Shown one piece after another: positions 55,306-64,000 of a stretch of 64,000 nt of DNA; within the stretch, counting starts at the first letter, position 1, and each line of letters starts with the position of its first letter. The notes beneath the pieces were generated by a model. That model had not been told where the DNA came from. It saw nothing but the letters and a program-made list of their open reading frames with translations, and searched no databases. Origin of the DNA: Roseibacillus sp. (GTDB lineage: Bacteria > Verrucomicrobiota > Verrucomicrobiia > Verrucomicrobiales > Akkermansiaceae); the NCBI GenBank assembly GCA_022448985.1, contig JAKVCR010000040.1:1-64000 (forward strand). Direction: 5' to 3'. A program made the position numbers and the translations under genes.

Positions 55306-56880
55306 TCACTCGATTCGGATGACATGGGAGGCGTCGTAAGTGCGGCCGTACATGTCTTCGGTCTGGACCCAGAGTCGATGAATGCCCTTCAGACCCTTGA
55401 GCGGGAGCGTCGCCTTCCAGAGATGGTGTGACGGCACGGCGCCGGGCAGGGTGATGCCTTCCAGTTTGTCTCGACGGCTCTCCTCCCGCTTCTTCAGGGC
55501 AAGAAAGTCCGGGTCAGGCTCCACGCTTTTGAGAAGGGTGATCCATTGGCCGTTTTTTCCCAGGCGCATCCGAACCTTGGAGTGGCGGGAACCATTGAAG
55601 ACATTAGCGTAGACGGTAACCTGTTCAGTTCCCCTCTTGACGGACGAGGGGGCCTCGATGCGGAGCTGGTAATCAGCCGGACGCCGACTGGCCTTGAAGT
55701 CGACCACCGCCTGATTTCCGTCAAAAGTGATGGTGGAGTAACCGCGCGGGGCTCCGTCTCTACCGAGGGAGTGGGGGATGCCGAGTTCGTCCGGTTCGCC
55801 CCGCCACCAGCTTCCGCAGACCGTGACATTCACGACATGGTGGTGTGGTTTCTTGCCCTTCCATCCGTCCTTCTCGTCAAGGTACATATGCGCGTGCCAG
55901 TGGGTATGACCCGAGATGGACATGGTGTAGGGTCGATTTTCAATCAGGCGGAAGAGGCGGTTGCGTTCGGGGCTGGGATTGAGGGGTGACTCCGAGGTCT
56001 TGAGCGGAATGTGCATCATCAGCATGAGCAGTTCGTGTTCTGGAAGATGGGGGAGCAGGTTCTCGAGGAAGGTCAATTGCTCCTCGCCGAGTTCCCCGGT
56101 GTAGCTGCCCGTGCCCCCTGAGGCCTTTGAACCACCCCACATGACATTGTCCAGGACCACAAAGTTTACCGGTCCCCACGTAAAGGCGTGGTAGGGAGGA
56201 CCATAGACTCGCTCAAAGGTTTCGTCCGAGGTCCTGTCATCAGGAGCATCGAAATTGAGGTCGTGGTTGCCGATCACGTTCCACCATGGCACGCCTACCA
56301 GGGCCACGATGCTGTTGTGTGCTTCAAACAGAGAGAGATCGTCAAAGAGAATGTCTCCCAGGGTCACCCCGAACTCGGCGTCGGTTCCGATCAGCTCCTG
56401 GATGGTATCGCGCGCCATGTAGTCGAGTTCCTTGGTATTGCGTGACTGGGTGTCGCCGAAGAAGTGGGCCTTGAACTTGAAGGGTTCTTTCCGGGGGGTA
56501 AGGGCAAAGTCGATCGAGGCGGGCAGGGGGCCGGTTGGTTTCACGCCGGGAAACTTGCTTTGTGGTGACCCCTTGGGTTTGTGCAGGTAGTAGAAACGGG
56601 GGAGTTGCTGGTCGCTGACAGGCGGCATCCAACCCCGTGGCTTGATTACGAAAAAGATGCAGTCGTCGCGGACGGGCAGTGTCCAGCGCCCCATCAGGTC
56701 AGTGCGAACTACCTCCCGCTGGTTGGAAACAAGGACGCCGCCCAGGCCCGGTTCTCCCGGATCCCGTTTTCCGTTGCGGTTGCGGTCGTCGAAAACAAAG
56801 CCGCGTGCATTCGGGGCCTCCTGCGCCGTAGCGGACAGGGGAAGGAGGGAGAGGGCGAGGACTGAGAGGGCGAGTTTCAT
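55306..56880 (-). CDS. Exported calcineurin-like phosphoesterase with an N-terminal SdrD/collagen-binding-like domain
   Basis: ATG 56880 gives 524 residues with a signal peptide (MKLALSVLALSLLPLSATA). An N-terminal beta-sandwich (GFVFDDRNRNGKRDPGEPGLGGVLVSN) resembles SdrD-B/collagen-like domains. The phosphoesterase domain has HFFGDTQ, VTLGDILFDD, IGNHDLNFD, MMHIPLK and ISGHTHWHAHM, the five-motif order of metallophosphoesterases. Bacterial members of this type act on phosphate mono- or diesters in the cell envelope. The track's 24-residue extension lies upstream of the signal and is rejected. Confidence 0.9.
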   Translation of the reverse strand: MKLALSVLALSLLPLSATAQEAPNARGFVFDDRNRNGKRDPGEPGLGGVLVSNQREVVRTDLMGRWTLPVRDDCIFFVIKPRGWMPPVSDQQLPRFYYLHKPKGSPQSKFPGVKPTGPLPASIDFALTPRKEPFKFKAHFFGDTQSRNTKELDYMARDTIQELIGTDAEFGVTLGDILFDDLSLFEAHNSIVALVGVPWWNVIGNHDLNFDAPDDRTSDETFERVYGPPYHAFTWGPVNFVVLDNVMWGGSKASGGTGSYTGELGEEQLTFLENLLPHLPEHELLMLMMHIPLKTSESPLNPSPERNRLFRLIENRPYTMSISGHTHWHAHMYLDEKDGWKGKKPHHHVVNVTVCGSWWRGEPDELGIPHSLGRDGAPRGYSTITFDGNQAVVDFKASRRPADYQLRIEAPSSVKRGTEQVTVYANVFNGSRHSKVRMRLGKNGQWITLLKSVEPDPDFLALKKREESRRDKLEGITLPGAVPSHHLWKATLPLKGLKGIHRLWVQTEDMYGRTYDASHVIRIE

Positions 56881-57113
56881 TTGCAGGTGCTGGTTGATGT
56901 CTGAGGGCACAGGAGAGAACGGGGCGGGGAGCGGCCTGCGCTCAGAGTGCATCAGTTCCGGTGCCGTGCCACAGGGAAAAGTTCGTCGTTCGTGAAAGAA
57001 TCTTCGTCGGAGTGGACTTATGCCCTCCTGGAGCCCGGCAGTTCTCCGGCTTGGAACGGTCGGGCCACCGGGTCCGGGCTTGCTCCGCTCCCGATCCCTG
57101 AAAGGATTCCGCC

Positions 57114-58133
57114 ATGCAGCAGCGGCGACTGGGAACGAGCGGAATCGTGGTGAGCGAGATCTGCATGGGGACCATGACCTTCGGGACGCAGGCTGAAAAG
57201 GAGATGTCCTTCAGGATCATGGACCGGGCTTTTGAGAGGGGGATCGATTTCTATGATTGTGCGGAGCTTTATCCCGTTCCGCCCACTGCCGAGCTGGTGG
57301 GTTTGTCCGAGGACTGGGTGGGCGAATGGATGGAGGGTAAGCCTCGCGACGGAGTTATCATAGCAACCAAGGTGGCGGGTGCTGCTCATGGCTGGTTCAA
57401 TCCGCCCGTGCGCAACGATAAGGCGGCCCTGGATCGCAATCACATCCGGAAGGCCGTGGAAGGTAGTCTGCAGCGCCTCCGGACGGACTACATAGATCTC
57501 TACCAGGTCCATTGGCCGGACCATGGCATGCGTCCGGAGGATACCCTGGAGGCCCTCGATGAACTCGTGCAGGAGGGGAAGGTGCGTGCGATCGGAGTAA
57601 GCAATGAGGACAGTTACGGTCTGATGAAGGCGCTCTGGACTAGCGATACTCACGGGCTGGCGCGCTACGATACGATTCAGAACAATTTTTCACTCAATAA
57701 CCGTCGCTTCGAGGATGAACTGGCAGAGGTAAGCCGGCGTGAGCAGGTGAGCCTGCTTCCCTACAGTCCGCTTGCAGGGGGAGTTCTCAGCGGAAAGTAC
57801 AATGGGGGGAAACGACCCGAGGGGGCCCGTTTCACGCATTACATGAACGCCACTGCGCCCCGGCAGCGGGCGATGGCGGAGCGCTTCGCCAACGAGCATT
57901 GCCTGGAATCAACGGCCCGCTTCATGGAGATTGCGGAGGAGGCGGGGCTTCATCCTGTCACCATGGCGGTGGCCTGGAGCAAGCAGCACGATTTCGTGGC
58001 TTCCACCATTGTAGGAGCCACCCATGAAGATCAACTCAACGTGATTTTTGATGCGGCCGGACTCGAACTTGAGCCCCTGGTTCTGGAGCGGATCAACGAG
58101 GTGAGCCGCGAGATCCGCTATCCGATGGGTTAA
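57114..58133 (+). CDS. Aldo/keto reductase
   Basis: The 339-residue cytosolic protein has the catalytic tetrad of the family: Asp48 and Tyr53 (GIDFYDCAELYP), Lys86 (VIIATKV) and His133 (DLYQVHWPD), plus SPLAGGVLSGKY and the NADPH-binding C-terminus. Family members reduce aldehydes or ketones with NADPH. The Tyr is followed by Pro instead of the common Gly, which is unusual but occurs. GAAAGGA lies 5 nt before the ATG. It is divergent from the phosphoesterase gene. Confidence 0.92.
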   Translation: MQQRRLGTSGIVVSEICMGTMTFGTQAEKEMSFRIMDRAFERGIDFYDCAELYPVPPTAELVGLSEDWVGEWMEGKPRDGVIIATKVAGAAHGWFNPPVRNDKAALDRNHIRKAVEGSLQRLRTDYIDLYQVHWPDHGMRPEDTLEALDELVQEGKVRAIGVSNEDSYGLMKALWTSDTHGLARYDTIQNNFSLNNRRFEDELAEVSRREQVSLLPYSPLAGGVLSGKYNGGKRPEGARFTHYMNATAPRQRAMAERFANEHCLESTARFMEIAEEAGLHPVTMAVAWSKQHDFVASTIVGATHEDQLNVIFDAAGLELEPLVLERINEVSREIRYPMG

Positions 58134-58209
58134 TGGTGGTACGAGAACCTCTGCTTTTGCTTCTTGCGCGTTCCAAGGTGGGCGTCTTTTCTGGAAGTAT
58201 CACCGACTG

Positions 58210-60216
58210 ATGAGCGACGAAGAGCAGCCAGCGGAGGCCCCCCAAGACCCTCTTCTCAGCCTTAACTCCCTCGATCTTGGTCCTTCCTGGGCCCGGGGCG
58301 GGACGGAGCGGAAGGAGAGTGGGGAATCAAGAGGCAAGCGTCGGCGGCATGACGGCCGGGATCGCGATCGAGGCCGGGGCGATGAAAAGCGACAGGCCGG
58401 TCGGGATCGCGATCAGAAGCGGGGCCGCGGTGACGATCGGCGGCAGGGACGGAAGGATGATCGGCGGGGACGCAGAGATGATCGACGCGAAGGCCGGGGT
58501 GACCGGGGGAAGCGGTTTCAGAAAGGGGGGCGGGGGCGCCGTGATGGCGACCAGCGCGGACCGCGGGAGCGCGAAGAGGTTGCGCCGCCGAACGGGTTTA
58601 CGGCAGAGGTCATGCCGGTAGAAGAAGGATTGGATGGCCTGGCCAAGGAGATTCTTGCCGGTGGACGTACCTACTCGGTTTTTGATCTCGCCAAGCTGGT
58701 TCTTGGTGCACGTGAACGTTTCAATGTGACCTTCCACAGTGGTCAGGAGACCGGCGGACTCGTCCGCTGCAAAAAAGATGGATCGCTCTGGTTAACCCGG
58801 GAGGAAGCGCTCCAGCATTTCTGGCGGGCGGACTGGCGGGGCGACTACTACGAGGAAGTGATTTCGGAGGCCGCCCCGCCGAAGGGGAACTTCCAGACCG
58901 TGGCCCGTTGTGGGATCAGCGGCGAGTGGCTGGGGCCACCCAACTACCACGGCTATCAACCGGCCCTGGTGCAACTTCACCGTGAGCGCTTCGGGAACAT
59001 GTCGCTTGAGGCCTATAAGAAGAAGATCAAGATGGAGCGAAGCGAGGAGGCTGTGGCTGCCTGGCTGGAGAAAATGTCCAGGCGGGTAGCCTACCGTCCC
59101 ACTGGAGGGGTAGCTCCGGAGGCGGAAGCGGAAACAGCGACCGAGGAGAAAACCGGGGACGGGAGCGTCGTGGTCGAGGAGAGTCTGGAGCAGACCGGAG
59201 AACCGAAGGGGGAGGGGGATGAGCCCGAGGAAGCAAAGGGATCCGAGGAGACCGCTGAGCCTGAGGGGACCGCTGAGCCTGAGGGGACCGTTGATCCCGA
59301 GGAGACCGCTGAGCCTGAGGAGACTGCCGAGCCTGAGGAGACTGCCGAGTCTGAGGAGACCGCCGATCCCGAGGAGGATCCTGGAACCGCGGAAGCATCT
59401 CCTGCAGAGCCTGTTGTTCCTGAGTTGGCGGATCTCCGGGAAGTGGAGCGCCACTTTGCTGAGCATCATTTCGAGGACGCCTTCCAGGAGACCAGCCGGG
59501 CCTGGGTGGGGGGTAACATTCATGGGAATCTTCTGTCCCCCGGATTACTGACCCTGCTGCGGCACGCCGTGGCCGAAGAACGGCGCTACCCTGGCAAGTT
59601 GACTCCGATTTTGTGTCGGCAGCTTTCGGGCCGTCATGTGGCAGTGTTCAAGTGGCGGCGCAAATTGAAGGCCGGTCCTTCCCGGCCCCATCCGGTGCCG
59701 GATGAGATTGCCATTGCGGATCGTCTGCTGTCGCTTTTGAACTGGATCACGGAGAACTCCGGCAGGAAGCTGGAACATCTCTGGGGTGATCTTCTCCCCA
59801 AGGAGCTCAGTGATACGGAGAAAACCGGTTGGTACCACGATCTGCACTGGCTGCTCAATCAGGGCTACGTTCTCCTGATGGCGGACAGCACGATTCACCG
59901 GGCCAAGAAGCCCGGGGCCGATGAGCCGAAGCGTGTCACGAAAAAGGCTGCGCGAAAGAAGGGCAAGCACCCCCCCAAGAGGGATAAGACGAGGGTGGAA
60001 ACCAAGGCGACTCCAGCCCCGGCAGCGCCGATCGAGGAGCGTTCTCAGCCCTGTTCGGATAGCCGCACGTCGGGGCTCTATGCTCTGAGTGGCCGGAAGC
60101 TGGGCGGATCGCGGCAGGAGGCGGGCGACCTCGTTGCCCGGGGGTTGCGGCCACGCTGCAACCGGCCGATTGAAGACATGCCCGAGGGTGAGGATGACTC
60201 AGAGTTGCCCATCTAA
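58210..60216 (+). CDS. Protein with basic RG/RD-rich and acidic repeat tracts, possibly RNA-binding
   Basis: The 668-residue protein has, in order, a basic tract (about residues 35-120) rich in RGRG, RDRD and DDRR units, a conserved-looking folded domain (about 125-300, LAKEILAGGRTYSVFDLAKLVLGARERFNV), an acidic low-complexity tract (EETAEPE repeats, about 330-400) encoded by an 18-bp tandem repeat, and another folded domain (LADLREVERHFAEHHFEDAFQE... KLTPILCRQLSGRH). The tail is Lys-rich (KKAARKKGKHPPKRDK). RGG-like basic tracts usually bind RNA, which is inference here. No family is recognised and no signal peptide is present. Confidence 0.8.
   Translation: MSDEEQPAEAPQDPLLSLNSLDLGPSWARGGTERKESGESRGKRRRHDGRDRDRGRGDEKRQAGRDRDQKRGRGDDRRQGRKDDRRGRRDDRREGRGDRGKRFQKGGRGRRDGDQRGPREREEVAPPNGFTAEVMPVEEGLDGLAKEILAGGRTYSVFDLAKLVLGARERFNVTFHSGQETGGLVRCKKDGSLWLTREEALQHFWRADWRGDYYEEVISEAAPPKGNFQTVARCGISGEWLGPPNYHGYQPALVQLHRERFGNMSLEAYKKKIKMERSEEAVAAWLEKMSRRVAYRPTGGVAPEAEAETATEEKTGDGSVVVEESLEQTGEPKGEGDEPEEAKGSEETAEPEGTAEPEGTVDPEETAEPEETAEPEETAESEETADPEEDPGTAEASPAEPVVPELADLREVERHFAEHHFEDAFQETSRAWVGGNIHGNLLSPGLLTLLRHAVAEERRYPGKLTPILCRQLSGRHVAVFKWRRKLKAGPSRPHPVPDEIAIADRLLSLLNWITENSGRKLEHLWGDLLPKELSDTEKTGWYHDLHWLLNQGYVLLMADSTIHRAKKPGADEPKRVTKKAARKKGKHPPKRDKTRVETKATPAPAAPIEERSQPCSDSRTSGLYALSGRKLGGSRQEAGDLVARGLRPRCNRPIEDMPEGEDDSELPI
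59245..59370 (+). repeat. 18-bp tandem repeat inside the coding sequence
   Basis: Seven in-frame copies of an 18-bp unit (consensus GAGGAGACCGCTGAGCCT with substitutions) encode the six-residue EETAEP-type repeat. Copy number is likely to vary by slippage without breaking the frame. Confidence 0.9.
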
Positions 60217-60302
60217 TAGGACAGAAATTGCCCACCTGCCCCCTGCGCCCGCTTCGCAATTGACTAAGACTGACTGAGTAGGCCACGTTTCTGGGCCAAA
60301 GC

Positions 60303-61139
60303 GTGAGTAATCGGCTCCCACATCCTGATGGCTGGTTTGGTCCGGAAAAGAGCAAGCCTGCAAACCTTAACCTCGTGGAGGGATCTCCCACCATTCCTTG
60401 CGAGCCACGTCTCTTTCCCTTCTGGCTTTCATCGGTAATTGCGGCCATCACCCTCTCGCTCGTGGCGATGAGTTTGCGTATCTGGATCCTGCCCGCCATC
60501 CTGGTGGAACCGGAGTTCGATGCGCCCGTTATTGGCCTCACTCATGCCCAGTTGGAGCGGGACGAGCGGGAGGTCGTGCCGCTTCTGCGTCGCCCCGCCA
60601 GGAAGGTGCTCCCGGTTGCTCCCCGCGCAAGGGCTCCCTTGGTGGTGCCTGCGCTACAGGCGCAGATTGTGCAGGCACCTCCCGTGCCTCCGGCGGTCGA
60701 ACCCTACGATCCTACGGAGAGTCTGGAGGAGTCGGAGGTGCCTTTCCCGGTTCCGAGGACTGAACCGGAGAAAGTGGCGGACTCGCCGCCCAAGTCTGCT
60801 CCAGAGCAAAAGACCCGGCCGAACAATAAGCCCAGGTCCGTTCCCAGGGCGACTCGTTCCAAGGGACCCTCACGACCTGCGCGCGTCCTGCGGCGCTACG
60901 AGCCGAGCTACCCCGAAAGTGCCCGCCGGGATAAGGCAGAAGGTCGGGTCATGCTGGACGTTCAGATCAATAGTAACGGTCGAGTGGGTTCGGTCCGCGT
61001 GCTTAGTTCCTCCGGAAGCCCCGTCCTTGATTCCACCGCCATCTCCGCGGTCAAGCGCTGGTCGTTCTCACCTGCTCAGGAGAATGGTAAGCCGGTTAGT
61101 TCACAGGTGCATGTTCCCTTTCGCTTTTCCATCAGATAG
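60303..61139 (+). CDS. TonB-family energy-transducing protein
   Basis: The 278-residue protein starting at GTG 60303 has one N-terminal membrane helix (FWLSSVIAAITLSLVAMSLRIWIL), a Pro-rich periplasmic linker (VPPAVEPYDPTESLEESEVPFPVP) and a C-terminal TonB domain (YPESARRDKAEGRVMLDVQINSNGRV; SPVLDSTAISAVKRWSFSPA). This transfers proton-motive energy to outer-membrane receptors with ExbB/ExbD. Those partners are not nearby. The YP motif and KRW are typical of the family. Confidence 0.9.
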   Translation: MSNRLPHPDGWFGPEKSKPANLNLVEGSPTIPCEPRLFPFWLSSVIAAITLSLVAMSLRIWILPAILVEPEFDAPVIGLTHAQLERDEREVVPLLRRPARKVLPVAPRARAPLVVPALQAQIVQAPPVPPAVEPYDPTESLEESEVPFPVPRTEPEKVADSPPKSAPEQKTRPNNKPRSVPRATRSKGPSRPARVLRRYEPSYPESARRDKAEGRVMLDVQINSNGRVGSVRVLSSSGSPVLDSTAISAVKRWSFSPAQENGKPVSSQVHVPFRFSIR

Positions 61140-61144
61140 AGGTG

Positions 61145-63130
61145 CTATAGTTGCGTAGCCTTGAGTTTGGAACGCATGGTTTCTACTTCGTTGGAGAGTT
61201 CCGACCAGTCGCTGTAGGCCTTTTCAAGTTGGTTGCTTACCGACTGGAAGGCGTCGCTGGTCTTGCGTAGTTCCTCCGTATCGCCAGCTACTTCCGGCTG
61301 GGACATGTGTTCGGTGAGCGTCTCCTTGGCAGACTCGAACTCCGTGATACTGGTCTCCAGTTTTTCGAGGCGCTCTTCAAGCGGCTTGAGGACCCGGTTG
61401 CGCTGCTGGCGGGCTTCGGCCTCACGACGCCGTTGTTCCCTGCGGTTGACGCCGACGTCCCCTGGTGTGTTCGTGCTGCTGGTTGAGCGGGGTGCTGTTT
61501 TCTGCTGGGACTGGAGGCGTTCTTCTTCAGCTACCTTGTCGAGGTAGTAACTGAGGTTGCCGTAGTAGAGCTTGGGCGGCTGTCCTTGGCGGAATTCGAG
61601 GGTGCGCTCCGCCACCGGATCGAGGAAGGCACGGTTGTGGGAGACGATGATGATTGTCCCGGTGTAGTGATTGAGTGCATTTTGCAGGACCTCCTGCGAC
61701 TGCATGTCAAGGTGGTTGGTGGGTTCGTCGAGGATGAGGAAGTTGGCGGGACGCACCAGCATGCGGACCAGCGCGACCCGCGAGCGTTCGCCGCCGGAGA
61801 GGACGCCCACTTCCTTGAATACGTCATCATTACGGAAGAGGAAGCACCCGAGGAGATTGCGGACGTGAGCCATGTTTTCCCGGCTGGCGGCCTCCTCCAC
61901 CGCCTGTAGGACGGTTTGCCTTGGGTTTAGTTCGTCGGCGTGAGTCTGTGAAAAGAAAGAGGGGAAAACCTTCGAGCCCAGCTCAAGGGCGCCCTCCGCG
62001 GGAGGCTCCTCACCGGTGACGAGCCGGCAGAAGGTCGACTTGCCTGCCCCATTGGGGCCCACCACCGCAATTTTCTGTCCGCGCGTGATTTCGAAGTCGA
62101 AATTCTCAAAGACGGTGAGCTTGCCGTAGCGTTGGGCGCTTCCTGCGAGCTTGGCCACGCAATGGGCGCTGGGAGGAGGAGGAGGGAAGGTGAAGTTCAT
62201 GGTCGCCTCTTCCTCCTCCAGCTCGATACGCTCCATTTTCTCGAGCTGCTTGATCCGGCTCTGCACCTGCGAGGCCTTGGTATTCTTGGCACGGAAACGG
62301 TTGATCCAGCGTTCGGTCTTTTCGATCTCGCGCTGCTGTGCCCGGTATTGCTTTTCGAGTATCTCCCTGCGCAGGGCGGACTCCTTTAGAAAGAAGGAGT
62401 AATTACCGGAGTACTCGGAAGCCTGTCCGCGTTCAAAGGCAAGGGTGCGGTTGGTAAGATCGTCAAGGAGGGAACGGTCGTGTGAAATGATTGCGATTGC
62501 GCCCCTGTAGTCGCGCAGGAAGCCCTCCATCCAGCGCTGGGCATCGACATCGAGGTGGTTGGTAGGCTCATCCAGCAGAAGGATGTCGGGCTCCTTCAGG
62601 AAGAGCGTGGCCATTGCAATCCGCATCTGCCAGCCCCCGGAAAATTCACCGCAGTCGCGCTGAAAATCGTCCCGCTGAAAGCCCAGTCCCCCCAGGACGG
62701 ACTCGATGCGTGGCTTGATGCGAGTGGGGTCGAAGTGCTCGAGCTTCAGTTCCAGTTCCCCGATCTCCTGCAGGAGATCGGAGTAGGGCGCGGAGCTCGG
62801 GGCGAGGGTCTCAAGCTCATTAGAACGTTGGTCGATCTCACGTTGGAGCTCCTTGGCTTCCGCGAAGGCGGACTCCGCCTCCTCCCAGAGGGAGTGGCCT
62901 GAAAGGTGAATGCCGTCCTGGGGCAGGTAGCCGATCCGGCACCCCCTGGGTTTGGTGATCCGGCCCGCATTTGGCTCGGTCACGCCCGCGATGCACTTCA
63001 TGAGGGTCGATTTGCCCGCCCCGTTTGGACCCGCGAAGGAGATGCGGTCCTCCTTGGCGAGCACGAAGGAGAGCCCGTCAAACAGGACGCGGGCTCCGAC
63101 CTCGACGCGGAGTTGCTGAATAGCCAGCAC
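61145..63130 (-). CDS. ABC-F family ATPase (Uup-like)
   Basis: The protein has 661 residues from GTG 63130 (the track starts 22 codons earlier at 63196). Two ATP-binding cassettes are fused: GPNGAGKST twice, with the signatures EFSGGWQMRIA and LSGGERSRVALV, and Walker B LLLDEPTNHLD and LILDEPTNHLD. A charged linker containing RFRAKNTKASQVQSRI lies between them and a C-terminal coiled coil follows (LEERLEKLETSITEFESAKE). ABC-F proteins act on the ribosome (tRNA, antibiotic resistance, Uup or EttA types). No transmembrane domain is fused, so this is not a transporter. It converges on the TonB-like gene by 5 bp. Confidence 0.92.
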   Translation of the reverse strand: MLAIQQLRVEVGARVLFDGLSFVLAKEDRISFAGPNGAGKSTLMKCIAGVTEPNAGRITKPRGCRIGYLPQDGIHLSGHSLWEEAESAFAEAKELQREIDQRSNELETLAPSSAPYSDLLQEIGELELKLEHFDPTRIKPRIESVLGGLGFQRDDFQRDCGEFSGGWQMRIAMATLFLKEPDILLLDEPTNHLDVDAQRWMEGFLRDYRGAIAIISHDRSLLDDLTNRTLAFERGQASEYSGNYSFFLKESALRREILEKQYRAQQREIEKTERWINRFRAKNTKASQVQSRIKQLEKMERIELEEEEATMNFTFPPPPPSAHCVAKLAGSAQRYGKLTVFENFDFEITRGQKIAVVGPNGAGKSTFCRLVTGEEPPAEGALELGSKVFPSFFSQTHADELNPRQTVLQAVEEAASRENMAHVRNLLGCFLFRNDDVFKEVGVLSGGERSRVALVRMLVRPANFLILDEPTNHLDMQSQEVLQNALNHYTGTIIIVSHNRAFLDPVAERTLEFRQGQPPKLYYGNLSYYLDKVAEEERLQSQQKTAPRSTSSTNTPGDVGVNRREQRRREAEARQQRNRVLKPLEERLEKLETSITEFESAKETLTEHMSQPEVAGDTEELRKTSDAFQSVSNQLEKAYSDWSELSNEVETMRSKLKATQL

Positions 63131-63307
63131 GGCGCGGAGGTTGCGGAAATGTCGGCGCTGGGCAAGGATTTTGCATGAAGTCGGGTTCAGGGCCACCGTC
63201 CCCTGATACAGGGCATGGGGGTTTCCTTGCCGGGGACCTGGCTGAGTCGTTGCTCGTCAATTCTCCTTATTTCGGTAACTTCCCGGTAAATTCGCCTCAG
63301 CCCCCGG

Positions 63308-63338
63308 TTGACGGCGGGGAGAATTGGAAATCTATTAT
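63308..63338 (+). promoter_or_regulatory. Candidate promoter upstream of the terminal protease gene
   Basis: TTGACG is followed after 17 bp by TCTATT (or TATTAT two bases later), a sigma-70-like spacing. It is 78-80 bp before the ATG of the following gene. The evidence is hexamer match only. Confidence 0.35.
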
Positions 63339-63416
63339 CAACAGCTGCCGCCGTCCCGAACGCTAGGTAAGGGCGGATGTCTGTCCTGAAAGCGTAGAAG
63401 AATCACCACCTCAAAC

Positions 63417-64000
63417 ATGAAGAATCATTTGAAATCCCTCCTGACCATTTCGACTGCGGTCCTGTTCCTTGCCGGTCTTGCAGCCCCCTCTACTGCCCAG
63501 GAAATGAAGGACGCTCCGCTGGTGGAGGGACTGGGCGACCTGCGCAAGTTGAACAAGAAACTGGTTGCCCTTTCCAAGCCCAGTGCAGAAGCCACGGTTT
63601 CTCTGGTTTCCACCGGCGCCGGGGGAGCGGGCAGCGGGGTCATCGTGAGCAAGGAGGGCCTGATTCTGACCGCGGCCCATGTGGCCGCATCCCTCTCCGA
63701 TGAGATCATCGTGATTTTCCCGGATGGCAAGCGAGTCAAGGCAGAGAAGCTTGGGGGCGACTACGACCGTGATGCGGCCATGGTAAGGATCACGGAAGAG
63801 GGCGACTATCCCTTTGTAAAGGTGGGTAAGAGCGAGAATTTGTTACGCAACGAATGGTGCGTGGCATTCGGTCATCCAGGCGGATTTGATCCCATGCGGA
63901 CGCCTCCGGTGCGGCTGGGCCGGGTATTGAAAAACGGCCAATTCGTTACCACTGACTGCGCGGTGGTAGGGGGAGACTCCGGAGGACCACTCTTTGACAT
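63417..64000 (+). CDS. Exported trypsin-like serine protease, 3' end beyond window
   Basis: The ATG at 63417 is followed by a signal peptide (MKNHLKSLLTISTAVLFLAGLAAPSTAQ). The protease domain has GSGVIVSKEGLILTAAHVAA (catalytic His), DYDRDAAMVRI (Asp) and VVGGDSGGPLFD (Ser), the triad order of DegP/trypsin-like enzymes. The frame is open to the last base, so the C-terminus (often PDZ domains) is missing. It would act in the periplasm. The start is clear because the signal peptide begins at this ATG. Confidence 0.9.
   Translation, partial: MKNHLKSLLTISTAVLFLAGLAAPSTAQEMKDAPLVEGLGDLRKLNKKLVALSKPSAEATVSLVSTGAGGAGSGVIVSKEGLILTAAHVAASLSDEIIVIFPDGKRVKAEKLGGDYDRDAAMVRITEEGDYPFVKVGKSENLLRNEWCVAFGHPGGFDPMRTPPVRLGRVLKNGQFVTTDCAVVGGDSGGPLFD

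Noticed and set aside
59027-59398. Minus-strand ORF rich in SPQARQ repeats
   Set aside because: It is the reverse reading of the 18-bp tandem repeat, not a gene.

Overview
The window looks like a chromosomal segment of a member of the Verrucomicrobiota, possibly a marine or polysaccharide-degrading one. The reasons are the several secreted sulfatases, a DUF1080-type domain fused to a sulfatase, a long SGNH/membrane-bound-dehydrogenase/cupredoxin mosaic protein, CotH/lamin-tail secreted proteins, very diverged type IV pilus proteins, and many genes without a clear Shine-Dalgarno sequence. This placement is inferred from gene content; no rRNA or tRNA is present in the window.

Region 1 (1-13 kb) is mostly housekeeping. 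It holds the end of dnaK followed by groES and groEL, a lone major-pseudopilin-like gene on the minus strand, ribonuclease R, a small EF-hand protein, a three-gene set (beta-propeller, metallo-beta-lactamase-fold hydrolase, 3-hydroxyisobutyrate-dehydrogenase-like), a DUF5069-like gene, and pyruvate phosphate dikinase with an unusual Lys/Arg-rich N-terminal tail. Clear intrinsic terminators separate these units.

Region 2 (13-30.7 kb) is a type IV pilus / type II secretion-like locus. On the plus strand, in order, are a PilT-like ATPase, a pseudopilin, a PilM-PilN (GspL)-like fusion, PilO-, PilP- and secretin-like proteins, an unknown small protein, a PilB/GspE ATPase, a PilC/GspF platform protein, a small membrane protein, a second pseudopilin and three accessory envelope proteins. 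Three minor-pilin-like genes face them on the minus strand. Many genes overlap by ATGA, so the plus-strand block is probably one operon. Two ATPases suggest a dynamic pilus rather than a pure secretion pseudopilus. A secreted double-psi-beta-barrel-like protein and a separate three-gene operon of unrecognised exported proteins (31.2-33.9 kb) follow.

Region 3 (34-57 kb) is an accessory carbohydrate/sulfur region. It has four formylglycine-type sulfatases, the SGNH-dehydrogenase-cupredoxin mosaic, a sulfite-oxidase-like molybdoenzyme, a stand-alone DsbD alpha-type domain, a Gfo/Idh/MocA oxidoreductase, a degenerate HMA-domain protein, a CotH-type giant secreted protein and a calcineurin-like phosphoesterase. 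Between the sulfite-oxidase-like gene and a small membrane protein lies a gene that the ORF track misses: a 70-residue SelW/Rdx-family selenoprotein (45862-46074) with an in-frame UGA at the redox position of a CxxU motif and a SECIS-like stem-loop placed correctly downstream. I regard this as the most notable discovery in the window.

Region 4 (57-64 kb) carries an aldo/keto reductase, an RNA-binding-looking protein with basic and acidic low-complexity tracts (the latter coded by an 18-bp tandem repeat), a TonB-like protein, an ABC-F ATPase and the start of an exported trypsin-like protease cut by the window end. No CRISPR array, insertion sequence, prophage, tRNA or rRNA was seen.
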